From Chitinophaga sp. YR573 (lineage in GTDB: Bacteria > Bacteroidota > Bacteroidia > Chitinophagales > Chitinophagaceae), in contig NZ_FOJF01000001.1 of the NCBI RefSeq assembly GCF_900110995.1, forward strand, positions 62,001-126,000: 64,000 bases of DNA, in the 5' to 3' direction. The number at the start of each line of letters is the position of its first letter. Within the stretch, counting starts at the first letter, position 1. Position numbers and translations under genes: made by a program. A model generated the notes under the pieces. That model had not been told where the DNA came from and searched no databases. It was given only the letters and a program-made list of their open reading frames with translations. Positions 35,273 to 44,757 of this stretch are shown here, piece after piece.

Positions 35273-36973
35273 TTACCAAAGTGGGTTCTGCGGATATACG
35301 GGACCGGTAGTCGTCGCATCTATCTGCGTTTGTGGAATAGGCCGGAGTACATGTTTATCCTGTATGTTGGCCTGTGCATCTGTATTATGTAATCTTATCC
35401 GGCTGAGTAACTTCCCTGTTCTTACCAGGTCCAGCCATCTCACTAATTCCCCGCATAACTCCCGGGAACGTTCATCCAGGATATAATCCAGACTGAGGTC
35501 GGATGCCTGTATTTCCATAGCCTGCGGGTCACCGGACGGGTATGCTGCCCTTCTCCGGACGGCATTGATATAAGGCACCGCATCTGCCGGACGGCCATCC
35601 ATAAATGCAGCTTCCGCTGCTATCAGGTATGTATCCGCCAGCCGGTAAACAATGATGGGTCTTATAGAAGGCGCATTCATATCGGAGCGTTTGGTATCAA
35701 AATATTTGATTAATGTTGGCGCTAATGTGGGTACATATTTGCTGGGTGGAATAACCTGGTAAGGGGTAGCTTTTATCTGAGCATCAGGCACTTCATGACC
35801 GGGCATAAATATAGCGGTATCTCCCGGTTTAAATTTGGGCTGACCCGGCTGTGCACTGGCCGGAGCACCCGGTGGCAATGGATTTGGCCAAGTAGGAATT
35901 AACTTCAGGCTATTACAGATCCATGCCGTTTGAAAGGTTTTATTATACCGGGTATCATTCACTCTTTCTGCAAATGCAGTATCTGTTAACCAACGGGTAG
36001 GAATAACGCGTATGTAGGGGCGCCCATAAAAAACATCCCGCTGCATACCTGGCTGGTTCTCATATTGCGGCACCCATAAATGGCATAACAGATTATCCAT
36101 ATCCCGGTTATCCTGCTTGGGAGAACCATTATATGCCAGGTTCGATGTATGCTGTATACTCCATAATACTTCCATATTAGCCTCATTCCCTTCCTGGAAT
36201 ACTTTTCCGAAATCAGGCAATAACCCCAGTCCTGATGAGGCGCTGCTATTGATCAGTGCTGTGGCTGTGGCATAAGCATTCCTGTAATCATCCGCTTTTT
36301 TTGCAGAAGAACCGGCCCTTGCCAGATACACTTTGGCCAGCAGATGCATGGCTGCTGCCGCAGTAGCTCTGCCAGGTTGTACACCGGCAGTGAGAGGACT
36401 TGCCGGAAGAACTGCAATAGCGGCATTCAGATCTTCAATAATAAAATCATACACATCGGCCATCGGAGCACGGGTAGCAGATGTAGTGGGAGTACTCTGG
36501 AAGTTTTTATTCAATGTAACATCTCCCCAGAACTGTACGAGTATAAAATAATAATTCGCACGCAGAAACTTTGCTTCTCCCACCATCCTCTTTTTGAGCA
36601 GAGAATCCATCCCGCTTATTCCCGGTGCATTATCCACCAAACCATTACAGGTATTAATATAGGTATAACAATATTTCCAGACGTTAGCTACATTACCGGC
36701 TGATGGTGTATAATTACTGGTATAACCATTCAGCTCCGTGTTACCATCAACTCCCTTTTTAAATTCATCCGTTCCGGCCACCGTCAGGGTATAAAAATCC
36801 TGTGGGCCCCAGATCCAGCGGTTACCAGCATAGGCGGCATTTAAACCGGCATCAAAACCCTGTGCGGTAGTAAAAAATTCCGGGGTGAGAATAGACATCG
36901 GGTTTTCGATTAACTTTTTCCCGCAACCGGAAAACAACCCTGTTACAAACAGGAAAATGATTATTTTTTTCAT
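35273..36973 (-). CDS. SusD/RagB family glycan-binding lipoprotein
   Basis: This 566-residue lipoprotein has Cys17 (GLFSGC) counted from the ATG at 36973, which gives a better signal than the upstream one at 36991. N-terminal IENPMSILTPEFF and NAAYAGNRW, the TPR region (FLRANYYFILVQFWGDV), and the C-terminal YLIAAEAAFMDGRPADAVPYINAVRRRA with LDYILDERSRELCGE are textbook SusD_RagB motifs. It pairs with the SusC gene 23 bp upstream and binds the oligosaccharide cargo on the cell surface. Confidence 0.96.
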   Translation of the reverse strand: MKKIIIFLFVTGLFSGCGKKLIENPMSILTPEFFTTAQGFDAGLNAAYAGNRWIWGPQDFYTLTVAGTDEFKKGVDGNTELNGYTSNYTPSAGNVANVWKYCYTYINTCNGLVDNAPGISGMDSLLKKRMVGEAKFLRANYYFILVQFWGDVTLNKNFQSTPTTSATRAPMADVYDFIIEDLNAAIAVLPASPLTAGVQPGRATAAAAMHLLAKVYLARAGSSAKKADDYRNAYATATALINSSASSGLGLLPDFGKVFQEGNEANMEVLWSIQHTSNLAYNGSPKQDNRDMDNLLCHLWVPQYENQPGMQRDVFYGRPYIRVIPTRWLTDTAFAERVNDTRYNKTFQTAWICNSLKLIPTWPNPLPPGAPASAQPGQPKFKPGDTAIFMPGHEVPDAQIKATPYQVIPPSKYVPTLAPTLIKYFDTKRSDMNAPSIRPIIVYRLADTYLIAAEAAFMDGRPADAVPYINAVRRRAAYPSGDPQAMEIQASDLSLDYILDERSRELCGELVRWLDLVRTGKLLSRIRLHNTDAQANIQDKHVLRPIPQTQIDATTTGPVYPQNPLW

Positions 36974-36996
36974 AACACGGTGTTTAATCATTCATA

Positions 36997-39900
36997 TTAT
37001 AAAGACATGTTGATACCAAATATCATAGACCAGGTACCCGGAGTATCCACATTCATATACCCCTGGTTACTGGTACCTGAACCAGACCCCATGGCCGTTT
37101 CAGGATCTATCCCTTTATATTTGTTCCTGTATGGTGAAAAAAGAATGAATGGGTTCTGTGCAGTGGCATATACCCTCAGAGAACCAATACCTAACCGTTT
37201 CACGACTGCCGGTTCCAGGTTATAACCCAGGCCTATACTCCTGATCTTCAGATAACTGCCATCAAAATAACTTAGCAGGGCACTGTTTGGTGTATTGGTA
37301 TTTGCATGGTTAGGTTTGGGATAGAAATTTTCACCACTCCCCGGTGTCCAGTAATCCACATCCAGGTTATTATAATTGCTCTGATAAGTGTTGATAAAAC
37401 TACTGCTCTGGTGCATTCTGCTCACGATAGTTCCGCCTATTCTTGCAAATGCTACTATCGTCAGATCAAATCCTTTAAAAGTAAAACGGTTGGTAATACC
37501 TCCCTCCCATTTGGGTTGGTTGGATCCCAGGATTACACGGTCATCTGCGTTAATAACAGAATCTCCGTTGGTATCTGCCTGCCTGATCTGGCCAATAACG
37601 GAACCGGAACCGGTGACCGTCAGTCCATATCTTTTAGCCAGTAAAGAATCACCTTTTGTATTTTGCCAGATTCCCTGCTTTTTATAATCGAAGATGGCTC
37701 CTATGGGTTGTCCTACAAACCAGTTATTGGTAATATCCCGCTTAACATTATTCGCCAGCTGGGTTATTTTTCCACGATTGATAAAAACATTCAGATCGGT
37801 CGTCCAGCCAAATCCGTTCCCTTTATGCTGAATGTTTACTGTGCTGAGATGTAACTCTATCCCTTTGTTCGATGTCTTCCCCACATTGGTCACTATCGCA
37901 TTGGGGATACCGGATGTAGGCGGTAATGTTTGTGGTAATAACAGAGATCTGGTAGCCTGCTGATAAACATCTACAGAACCCGCAACACGATTCTCCCAGA
38001 AGCCAAAATCAACCCCTGCATTCAGGGTAGAAGTATACTCCCAGGTAAGTGCAGGATTAGCCACATTTGTAGGATAAGCTCCGGTTACATTTGTAGATCC
38101 GTAATTATAGGTGAGGGCTGATAAAGCACCCAGTGTCTGGTAAGGAGAAATAGCTGTATTACCAACGGTACCATATCCTGCTCTTAATTTCAGATCTGAA
38201 ATAGTATGGTTGGATTTCAGGAAAGATTCTTTGTAAAGGTTCCATGCCACTGCTACGGATGGGAACACATGGTATTTATTTCCCGGTGCCAGACGGGAAG
38301 AACCATCAGCACGCAGGGTTAGTGTAAGTAAATATCTTTCATCATAATTATAGTTAATCCTCGCCATATAAGAGAGAATATCCCATTTTTCGTATGTACC
38401 CTTTCCGTTAAGATTTGATGAATACTGTGGATTATAATATTGCAGGAAATCTGCAAGGATAGTATTATTATTAAACTCATTGTTTTGAGATTGTGACTCC
38501 TGCAAACTATACAATCCTGTAAAGTTGATCTTATGCTTTTCTGCAATGGTCTTCTCGTACAGCAGTAAATTCTCGAGGGTATAATTGAGTGAAAAAGCAG
38601 TTTTATTGCTGGATGTATTTAAAGTACCCTGATTGTATGTTGTTTTGCTGGCATAGAAATTACCATATACATCACTTCTTATTTCTGCACCGGCATTCAA
38701 CCTGTATTTTAATCCTTTAGCCAGGTTAACTTCTGTATATAAAGTAGTAAAGGTGCCAAATCTTTTACGTGTTTCCACTGCTGCACCGGGTAAAAGATCC
38801 GCTAGTGGATTCCATACCTGGCTGGCTGTACCCGGCACATATGCATTCATCAATGCTCCGGTACTGTCATATGGAGATACCAGCGGATTTGCACGCAGTA
38901 CCTGTCCCATCGGATTCGCGTTCTCTCCACTGGTAATAGAATAAGTATTCAGCGTATTAATACCAACCTTTACTGATTTTCCCAATTGCTGATCAATGTT
39001 GGCTTTCACTGAAAAACGTTCAAAAGATTGCCCCGGATAAATACCTGTTTCTTTATAATATCCACCGGATACCGCATATTGTGTAGTTTCCGATCCGCCG
39101 GTAACTCCCAGCTGATGATTGGTTGTCAGCCCCGTTTTATAGATCAGCTTTTGCCAGTCTGTACTGCGGCCCGTTTTAATTCCCTGTACTTCTTCCTGAC
39201 TGAAACTGCCATTGGTGTAAAAAGCAGGATCATCCAGTCCGGTATATTTCCCGGGAGTTTCATTAATAAGCGCCCATTTTTTAAACGTGGTGAATTCCGA
39301 TCCATTCATCACATCATATTCCCCCATATTTTTAACAAATCCCGCATAGGCACTATAGGTGATAACCGGTTTACCCAACCGTCCTCTCCTTGTACTTACA
39401 AGGATCACCCCATTAGCGCCTCTTGAGCCATATATAGCCGTAGCAGAAGCATCCTTTAATACTTCTACGGACACTACATCATCCGGGTTAAGGTCATTAA
39501 TATCACCGTTAAAAGGGATCCCATCTACAATAAACAACGGGTCGTTGGTCGCGTTGACAGACCTTGTACCTCTTATCAGTATTTTAGGCTTTGTACCAGG
39601 TTTGCTGTTACCTCCGTTCTTCTGTACATCTATGCCTGCTCCCTTTCCCTGTAATGCCTGACTTAAATTAGCGACAGGCACATCCCTTAATGCCTGTTCC
39701 TTTATAGAAACAATAGAACCCGTTACATCTGATTTCTTTTGTGTGCCATACCCCACCACTATCACTTCATTCAGACTTTTTTTATCCAGTTGTAACGGGA
39801 TCACCAGGTTTGTCTGATTTTCATTTCCAATTTTGATTTCCTTACGTAAGTATCCAGTAAAAGATATTCTGAGTGTAGCATTCGGAGAAACATTAATATT

Positions 39901-40116
39901 GAACTTCCCCGTAGTTTGGGTGGTGGTTCCTTTCGTGGCACCTTTCACCAGTATTACAGCACCAGGAAGAGGTTCTCCCTGCTCATTGGTAACAATTCCT
40001 TTTATAGCTATAGCAGTGTCATTTACTGATTGCCGGGCATATAAGCTGCCTGAGAAAAAAAATAAATAGTGAAGTATTACAATCCCCCATATCCCTGAAT
40101 ATATCAGATATTTCAT
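36997..40116 (-). CDS. SusC/RagA family TonB-linked outer membrane transporter
   Basis: A 1039-residue protein. It has a signal peptide (about 1-28), a carboxypeptidase-regulatory-like domain (ALPGAV-type block IVTNEQGEPLPGAVILVKG), the VVVGYGTQKKSDVTGSI signature, a plug (RGTRSVNATNDPLFIVDG) and a long barrel. It is the first gene of the SusC-SusD-GH105-GH97 operon. A -7 box lies about 39 nt upstream and two LacI-type palindromes further up. Cargo is inferred from its neighbours as an oligosaccharide from rhamnogalacturonan or another unsaturated-uronide-capped glycan. Confidence 0.96.
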   Translation of the reverse strand: MKYLIYSGIWGIVILHYLFFFSGSLYARQSVNDTAIAIKGIVTNEQGEPLPGAVILVKGATKGTTTQTTGKFNINVSPNATLRISFTGYLRKEIKIGNENQTNLVIPLQLDKKSLNEVIVVGYGTQKKSDVTGSIVSIKEQALRDVPVANLSQALQGKGAGIDVQKNGGNSKPGTKPKILIRGTRSVNATNDPLFIVDGIPFNGDINDLNPDDVVSVEVLKDASATAIYGSRGANGVILVSTRRGRLGKPVITYSAYAGFVKNMGEYDVMNGSEFTTFKKWALINETPGKYTGLDDPAFYTNGSFSQEEVQGIKTGRSTDWQKLIYKTGLTTNHQLGVTGGSETTQYAVSGGYYKETGIYPGQSFERFSVKANIDQQLGKSVKVGINTLNTYSITSGENANPMGQVLRANPLVSPYDSTGALMNAYVPGTASQVWNPLADLLPGAAVETRKRFGTFTTLYTEVNLAKGLKYRLNAGAEIRSDVYGNFYASKTTYNQGTLNTSSNKTAFSLNYTLENLLLYEKTIAEKHKINFTGLYSLQESQSQNNEFNNNTILADFLQYYNPQYSSNLNGKGTYEKWDILSYMARINYNYDERYLLTLTLRADGSSRLAPGNKYHVFPSVAVAWNLYKESFLKSNHTISDLKLRAGYGTVGNTAISPYQTLGALSALTYNYGSTNVTGAYPTNVANPALTWEYTSTLNAGVDFGFWENRVAGSVDVYQQATRSLLLPQTLPPTSGIPNAIVTNVGKTSNKGIELHLSTVNIQHKGNGFGWTTDLNVFINRGKITQLANNVKRDITNNWFVGQPIGAIFDYKKQGIWQNTKGDSLLAKRYGLTVTGSGSVIGQIRQADTNGDSVINADDRVILGSNQPKWEGGITNRFTFKGFDLTIVAFARIGGTIVSRMHQSSSFINTYQSNYNNLDVDYWTPGSGENFYPKPNHANTNTPNSALLSYFDGSYLKIRSIGLGYNLEPAVVKRLGIGSLRVYATAQNPFILFSPYRNKYKGIDPETAMGSGSGTSNQGYMNVDTPGTWSMIFGINMSL

Positions 40117-40154
40117 AACGTATTTTTTAAATGTTACAATAAAGAATCCCAGTC

Positions 40155-40162
40155 CAAACGTA
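40155..40162 (-). promoter_or_regulatory. Predicted -7 box of the SusC operon
   Basis: The minus strand reads TACGTTTG, matching TAnnTTTG, about 39 nt before the ATG. Confidence 0.45.
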
Positions 40163-40194
40163 TATTGGTTAAGGGTTGAGCAGTATTTATCTTA

Positions 40195-40210
40195 ATGCAA
40201 ACGATTGCAT
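40195..40210. promoter_or_regulatory. LacI-family-type operator, proximal
   Basis: ATGCAAACGATTGCAT, a near-palindrome with the AACG centre typical of LacI-family sites, about 32 bp upstream of the -7 box. Confidence 0.65.
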
Positions 40211-40266
40211 AATCAGGGCAATAAAATCCCATTTCATTTATTGTATAAATGAACCGGGAAGAGTCT

Positions 40267-40282
40267 ATGCAAACGATTGCAT
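40267..40282. promoter_or_regulatory. LacI-family-type operator, distal
   Basis: An identical copy of ATGCAAACGATTGCAT, 72 bp from the proximal one. Two sites at this distance would allow looping or cooperative binding. Confidence 0.65.
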
Positions 40283-40550
40283 TTTAATGCAATAAAAAAT
40301 GACTGTTGTTGAATCTTTAACCTTAGTAATTAATAATTGAATCTTTAAAAGAGATAGTCTGATGCTTATGGATCTGGGTACAGTCAATTTTCATAAAAAA
40401 GCTTCTTAGCATGCTAAGCTTTCACGTGGAAACTGTTTTAAAGTTAATCAAAAAAGCTGCTATACAACTTGTTTAATTTTACCAATTACTTGTACTTTTT
40501 TCTCATTCTGACCTGCCACGCTATTGCAGTATAAGGTATTAGGTTAGCGT

Positions 40551-41750
40551 TTAATGTATCTCATCTATAAACACCTTTTTTATGGCATTTAAATATCCAT
40601 AGCCGAAAACATTATCAGGTTGCAGGTAACTGGTTTCCGTCCATTCATTCCAACTGTTTATAGTAATCAGGGGAACCTGCTTTGGATGTGCATCTGCATA
40701 TGCTTTAGCCATACGTAACCCCTTTTCAAAGTTATCCGGCGTATTATTTTTCACCACAGCGCTATGCCCTGTACGCGGACTATTATCCCATCCTACACTA
40801 ATGTGAGGATAGTAAATAAAATCAAACGTGGTATCTATACGTGCCCATTCCTTTTTTACTCCATCAAGAATATTCAGATAGTCATCATCCACATTCGCGA
40901 AATGGCAAAACTGATAATGAGTGGCACTTGTAAAGCCTAATTTTTTAACAAATGCATTCTCAGGATTTTTCGTTTTACTACCATCAAAACCACTGTGATT
41001 CATATTGATTGACCACATTGTGAGTTGTAGTTCCAATCCGGGGAAACCGGCCTTTTTTGTTTCTTCCTTAAACCATTTTAACGCATCAGCAGCTTCTTCT
41101 ATCCCTCCCAGCCCGTCTATAAGCTGTGGCATATCGTAGATCATAAAAACAGGCTTCCCATCTATCTTATAATATTGCGGTAGTTTAAAATACTTTTCAA
41201 TGTTTCGCCTGCATATTTTTTCAAATTCTGCCCTGCTCACTTTACCCGTCCAGATAACATTATTTTCATTAAACTTATTTAAGCGGGTATCCCAGGTGTT
41301 GACAACATCATGGTTTGCCCACATAAGGTAAAACTTCATTTGATTAGTATTGTCGGCTTTCAGGAACCCATTATCAAGTGTGGTTTCCATAAAAGCTCTG
41401 CCATCGTACCAATACCAGTCGAAAATGAATACGTTTACACCATGTTTTACAGCCTGGTTGATTTCCATCGACATAACAGATGGATCTGCCTCGTTAATGG
41501 GACCCCATAATGGCTTTCTGTTCCAATAATGACCCGGGAACCTCTCCTGCATGTTCAGCACAGTTTCCCATTCCCCATTACCTGCTGGCCAGAAAGGACG
41601 CAATCTTGGGTCATCACTGGCATAAGCCGGATATAAAAAAGCGGCGATATCATACGTTTTTTTTGCTGTAGCTATTTTCGTTTGGCCGAAAGAGATCTGG
41701 TTTCCAATCAACCAGAGCGTTAACAATAACAATTGAGGGTGTTTATTCAT
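40551..41750 (-). CDS. GH99-like / WbsX-type glycan-active protein
   Basis: This 399-residue protein has a signal peptide (1-22, ending SFGQ). The blocks FLYPAYASDDPRLRPFWPAGNGEWE, split by variable loops, then VFIFDWYWYDGR, KFYLMWANHD and the C-terminal INSWNEWTETSYLQPD are typical of the WbsX/GH99-like family, which contains glycoside hydrolases with a TIM barrel and proteins once named glycosyltransferases. With a signal peptide and a place beside SusC it is more likely a hydrolase. It lies upstream of SusC on the same strand, separated by 434 bp and its own -7 box. Confidence 0.85.
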   Translation of the reverse strand: MNKHPQLLLLTLWLIGNQISFGQTKIATAKKTYDIAAFLYPAYASDDPRLRPFWPAGNGEWETVLNMQERFPGHYWNRKPLWGPINEADPSVMSMEINQAVKHGVNVFIFDWYWYDGRAFMETTLDNGFLKADNTNQMKFYLMWANHDVVNTWDTRLNKFNENNVIWTGKVSRAEFEKICRRNIEKYFKLPQYYKIDGKPVFMIYDMPQLIDGLGGIEEAADALKWFKEETKKAGFPGLELQLTMWSINMNHSGFDGSKTKNPENAFVKKLGFTSATHYQFCHFANVDDDYLNILDGVKKEWARIDTTFDFIYYPHISVGWDNSPRTGHSAVVKNNTPDNFEKGLRMAKAYADAHPKQVPLITINSWNEWTETSYLQPDNVFGYGYLNAIKKVFIDEIH

Positions 41751-41767
41751 GTTGTACTTGATTAGTC

Positions 41768-41775
41768 CAAATGTA
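41768..41775 (-). promoter_or_regulatory. Predicted -7 box of the GH99-like gene
   Basis: The minus strand reads TACATTTG, 17 nt before the ATG. Confidence 0.4.
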
Positions 41776-41837
41776 ATAATTGACAGATGATTAAATACCA
41801 GAATAATATGAAAGGTTATCTAGCAAGGAAGTTTTTA

Positions 41838-41869
41838 TTTGCTTATTATAAGTACACTTATTATATTTG
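41838..41869 (+). promoter_or_regulatory. Promoter with internal palindrome, SRPBCC-MarR operon
   Basis: TTTG at 41838-41841, a 20-bp spacer and TATATTTG at 41862-41869 form a full Bacteroidota promoter. The palindrome ATAAGT-AC-ACTTAT (41848-41861) fills the spacer, and a third half (ACTTAT) follows the -7 box. It is well placed as operator for the MarR protein encoded in the same operon. Confidence 0.7.
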
Positions 41870-41888
41870 CACTTATAAAATAATAAAT

Positions 41889-42308
41889 ATGTGGACAAAA
41901 TCGCACTCCGTCGTTACAAAAGATGTAACTAAAGAACAAATGTGGAAATTATTTGCCGATGTAAACAACTGGCATACCTGGGATGAAGGCATTGAATTCG
42001 CTCAAATGGAAGGGACCTTTGAGAAAGGCAATCATTTTATGCTAAAACCTAAAGGAGGCCCCAAAGTAAAAGTGGAACTGCTTGAAACAGTAGTTAACAA
42101 AAGCTTTCTTGATGTTACAAAATTCCCTTTGGCCAAAATGTATGATAACCATACTTTTGAAGAGACAACAGACGGCCTGAAAATTACCAATACTATTTCA
42201 GTAAAAGGTCCTTTGTCCTTTATCTGGATTAAACTCGTGGCTCAAAACATAGTGAACGCATTACCTGTTGATATGAAGAAGCAAATCGAAACTGCCAGTA
42301 AATATTGA
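41889..42308 (+). CDS. SRPBCC family (polyketide cyclase-like) protein
   Basis: This 139-residue START-like protein begins MWTKSHSVVTKDVTKEQMW, with DVNNWHTWDEGIEFAQMEG near residue 23, the usual pattern of the polyketide cyclase/dehydrase branch. The ATG at 41889 is chosen because earlier in-frame ATGs (41787 and 41808) lie upstream of or within the promoter. It probably binds a hydrophobic small molecule in the cytoplasm. Its stop is followed 5 nt later by the MarR gene start, so the two form an operon. The regulator may control it by sensing the same compound. Confidence 0.88.
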   Translation: MWTKSHSVVTKDVTKEQMWKLFADVNNWHTWDEGIEFAQMEGTFEKGNHFMLKPKGGPKVKVELLETVVNKSFLDVTKFPLAKMYDNHTFEETTDGLKITNTISVKGPLSFIWIKLVAQNIVNALPVDMKKQIETASKY

Positions 42309-42313
42309 CTATT

Positions 42314-42778
42314 ATGATGAAGAAACCCGACAAGGCTTTTAGTGTAAAAGCAGCAGAAGACAGCTCCGGATTTTTGCTCTGGCAGGTAACAACGCTCTGG
42401 CAAAGAGGTATCAAAAAAGCGCTGGAAGATATTAATATTACACATCCGCAATTTGTATTGCTGGCAAGTTTATTATGGTTGTCCAAACAAAAAGACAGCG
42501 TAACACAGATCGACTTGTCGCAACATAGCAAAATAGATCCTATGACCACCTCTACGGTCATAAGGACCCTCCAGCAAAAAAAAATGGTACAACGGCAGGA
42601 GCATCATACAGATACCCGCGCAAAGACAATTACACTTACTGAAACGGGAATAAAAGTCACCCGGCAGGCTATAAAGATTATTGAAAAATTTGATGGAGCC
42701 TTTTTCTCCTCATTGGCAAGCAAAACAGCCAATTTTAACAGTGAGCTGCTCCTTCTCCTCACTGATAATGGTGAGTAA
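42314..42778 (+). CDS. MarR-family regulator
   Basis: A 154-residue winged-helix protein. The core reads HPQFVLLASLLWLSKQ, TQIDLSQHSKIDPMTTSTVI (recognition helix) and the wing RQEHHTDTRAKTITLTETG. The ATG at 42314 is preferred; an in-frame TTG at 42305 overlaps the stop of the SRPBCC gene and is possible. It is the second gene of a two-gene operon and may repress the palindrome-containing promoter at 41838-41869. Ligand unknown. Confidence 0.88.
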   Translation: MMKKPDKAFSVKAAEDSSGFLLWQVTTLWQRGIKKALEDINITHPQFVLLASLLWLSKQKDSVTQIDLSQHSKIDPMTTSTVIRTLQQKKMVQRQEHHTDTRAKTITLTETGIKVTRQAIKIIEKFDGAFFSSLASKTANFNSELLLLLTDNGE

Positions 42779-42959
42779 TGATTATTTAACCGGTTCACGA
42801 GGGCAGTTTCTTCCATAGATAATCCTTTATATTTCTCTTCATCAAAATCCCATAATGACAACCCTATGTCAGTAATATTCAGTTTTTAGATAAAAATATT
42901 ATTTTCGCGATACGTTATCTCACAACAAAGACCCATCAAATCAAAAAAAATTTACTGCA

Positions 42960-43823
42960 ATGGAAAATAATACAAGAAAAGTATGGTTCATCACAGGCGC
43001 ATCTGCAGGCTTTGGAAAATCATTTGCTGAATATGCCATTCAACAGGGTTACCAGGTAGTGGTTACTGCAAGGCGTTTGGATAAACTGGAAAGCATCAAA
43101 GCGCTTGCGCCCGACCAGGTAGAAGCATTACGGATGGATGTCAATAATAACACCGAAGTATCTCAGGCAGTAACATCGGCAGTGAGTCGCTTTGGCCGTG
43201 TTGATGTACTCATTAATAACGCGGGTTATGGTATTGTAGGTGCTGTGGAAGAAACACCCGAAGATGAATTACGGGCACAAATGGAAACAAATTTTTTTGG
43301 TGCGGTAAGTGTAACCCGTGCGTTGCTTCCCCTATTCAGACAACAGCAATCAGGAGCGATAGTGAACATCAGCAGTCTGGGTGGGCAGTTATCCGTTCCC
43401 GGGTTCGGTGCTTACTCTGCCTCAAAATTTGCACTGGAAGGCATTTCAGAGGCTTTGGCTGCCGAACTGGCTCCCCTGGGAATAAAAGTATTGATTGTAG
43501 AACCAGGTCAGTTCAAAACTGAATTAGCAGGTGCTGCCATGAGGTATATGCCGGAGTTAGCTGCTTACAAAGATACTGTTGGGCCAACAAGAAATTTTGC
43601 CCAAACGATGCACGGCACACAGGAAGGCGATCCATTCAAAGCTGCTGCCGCTATAGACAAAGCACTGCTTGCCGCAAACACTCCGTTAAGACTGCAATTA
43701 GGTGAGGATGCAGTTAATGCCATTAAGCAGCACAGTGAAAACCTTTTAAAAGATCTTGCCGCCTGGGAACAGGTAGCTGTTGATACTAAATTGAACGGTT
43801 CATCGGCAAAATTGCTTCATTAA
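42960..43823 (+). CDS. Short-chain dehydrogenase/reductase
   Basis: A 287-residue classical SDR. The Rossmann motif is TGASAGFGKSFAEYA (TGxxxGxG), followed by NNAGYG and the catalytic Ser in NISSLGGQ with YxxxK as YSASKFALEG. Arg37-Arg38 after the second strand (VTARRLDKL) favours NADP. Its last 24 bp overlap the end of the convergent LysR gene. Substrate unknown; the closest family type is the oxidoreductases annotated as SDR family NAD(P)-dependent. Confidence 0.93.
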   Translation: MENNTRKVWFITGASAGFGKSFAEYAIQQGYQVVVTARRLDKLESIKALAPDQVEALRMDVNNNTEVSQAVTSAVSRFGRVDVLINNAGYGIVGAVEETPEDELRAQMETNFFGAVSVTRALLPLFRQQQSGAIVNISSLGGQLSVPGFGAYSASKFALEGISEALAAELAPLGIKVLIVEPGQFKTELAGAAMRYMPELAAYKDTVGPTRNFAQTMHGTQEGDPFKAAAAIDKALLAANTPLRLQLGEDAVNAIKQHSENLLKDLAAWEQVAVDTKLNGSSAKLLH

Positions 43824-44669
43824 CTCCACCTGATCTGATGTAACTCTTGTTTTATCGTAAGCCAGATACAATACATTCTCTATGGGTATCCTACCACGCC
43901 AGATTACCTTGAGGTCATCATCCAACAGGTAATCTGCCGCTATTGTCAAAGCAGAACAGTGTTTCAGTGATTTTAAGATCAGATTCATGTCTGGTATTAC
44001 ACAGTATGGTTTAATAACCAGACGTTTGTAAAAGTTCTTTTGCCAGAACCTGCGTATGATAGCAAGATCTATGGTATACGCAAACCAGGGCTGTGATAAC
44101 AACCATGCTTCTCCGCTCTCCCAATTTTCTTCACTAACGTAATTATCAAATTCAGTGGTGTCAATTGTTTTACTACCAGCGATGATAAAAATCTCTTGCC
44201 GGACAGGTTCAAAAACAAGGTTCTTATAATCGGTCAACTTAGTAGCGACCACAAAATCCAATGTACCTTTGTGCAACCTGCCAAGTAACTCTTTGGTGCG
44301 CCCAAAGGACAAAATAAGATTCGGTTCAATCGCGCCTATATTTTCTGATAATACGGCCTGAAAATACTCCTGCACAGTACCCAGCCGGATGATGGGCAAC
44401 TGTTTTTTAAAGCCGGCAGCATTGAAATTCTCCTCCACTTTCTCCAACTTTTCCAATGGCTCAACTACCTGTGTATAAAACAGCTTACCATAATCTGTAG
44501 GTACTATCCTCGGCTTCCGTTCAAATAATGTCTTTCCAACATGTGCCTCCAATAAAGAGATATGCTGACTCACATTCGGCTGTGATATAAACAAAGCCTT
44601 TGATGCAGCAGTTAGTGATCCTGTTTGATAGACGGCTTTAAATGTTCTGTACCACTCCAGGTTTACCAT
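43800..44669 (-). CDS. LysR-family transcriptional regulator
   Basis: A 289-residue regulator. The N-terminal winged helix is WYRTFKAVYQTGSLTAASKA followed by LFISQPNVSQHISLLEAHVG. The C-terminal effector domain starts near residue 90 (IIRLGTVQEYFQAVL). It is divergent from the alpha/beta hydrolase (88 bp between starts) and convergent with the SDR gene. A T-N11-A type palindrome lies between it and the hydrolase, so that hydrolase is its likeliest target. Confidence 0.93.
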   Translation of the reverse strand: MVNLEWYRTFKAVYQTGSLTAASKALFISQPNVSQHISLLEAHVGKTLFERKPRIVPTDYGKLFYTQVVEPLEKLEKVEENFNAAGFKKQLPIIRLGTVQEYFQAVLSENIGAIEPNLILSFGRTKELLGRLHKGTLDFVVATKLTDYKNLVFEPVRQEIFIIAGSKTIDTTEFDNYVSEENWESGEAWLLSQPWFAYTIDLAIIRRFWQKNFYKRLVIKPYCVIPDMNLILKSLKHCSALTIAADYLLDDDLKVIWRGRIPIENVLYLAYDKTRVTSDQVELMKQFCR

Positions 44670-44694
44670 ACAATAAATATTTTTATGACCGCCT

Positions 44695-44717
44695 ATAAAT
44701 TAAGCTATTTTATTTAT
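44695..44717. promoter_or_regulatory. LysR-type (T-N11-A) site
   Basis: ATAAAT-N11-ATTTAT lies in the 88-bp divergent region. The spacing is that of LysR-type sites, but the sequence is A+T-rich, so chance is possible. Confidence 0.4.
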
Positions 44718-44757
44718 ATATCTCTACAGCGGAAATTTGTCTTCAAATAATAATAAA

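Larger units (their letters stand above)
40117..40550. other. Regulatory region between SusC and the GH99-like gene
   Basis: No gene is present. It holds a -7 box (40155-40162), two identical palindromes (40195-40210 and 40267-40282) and another 14-bp palindrome CTTAGCATGCTAAG at 40405-40418, which may belong to the 3' end of the GH99-like transcript or bind another regulator. Confidence 0.7.
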
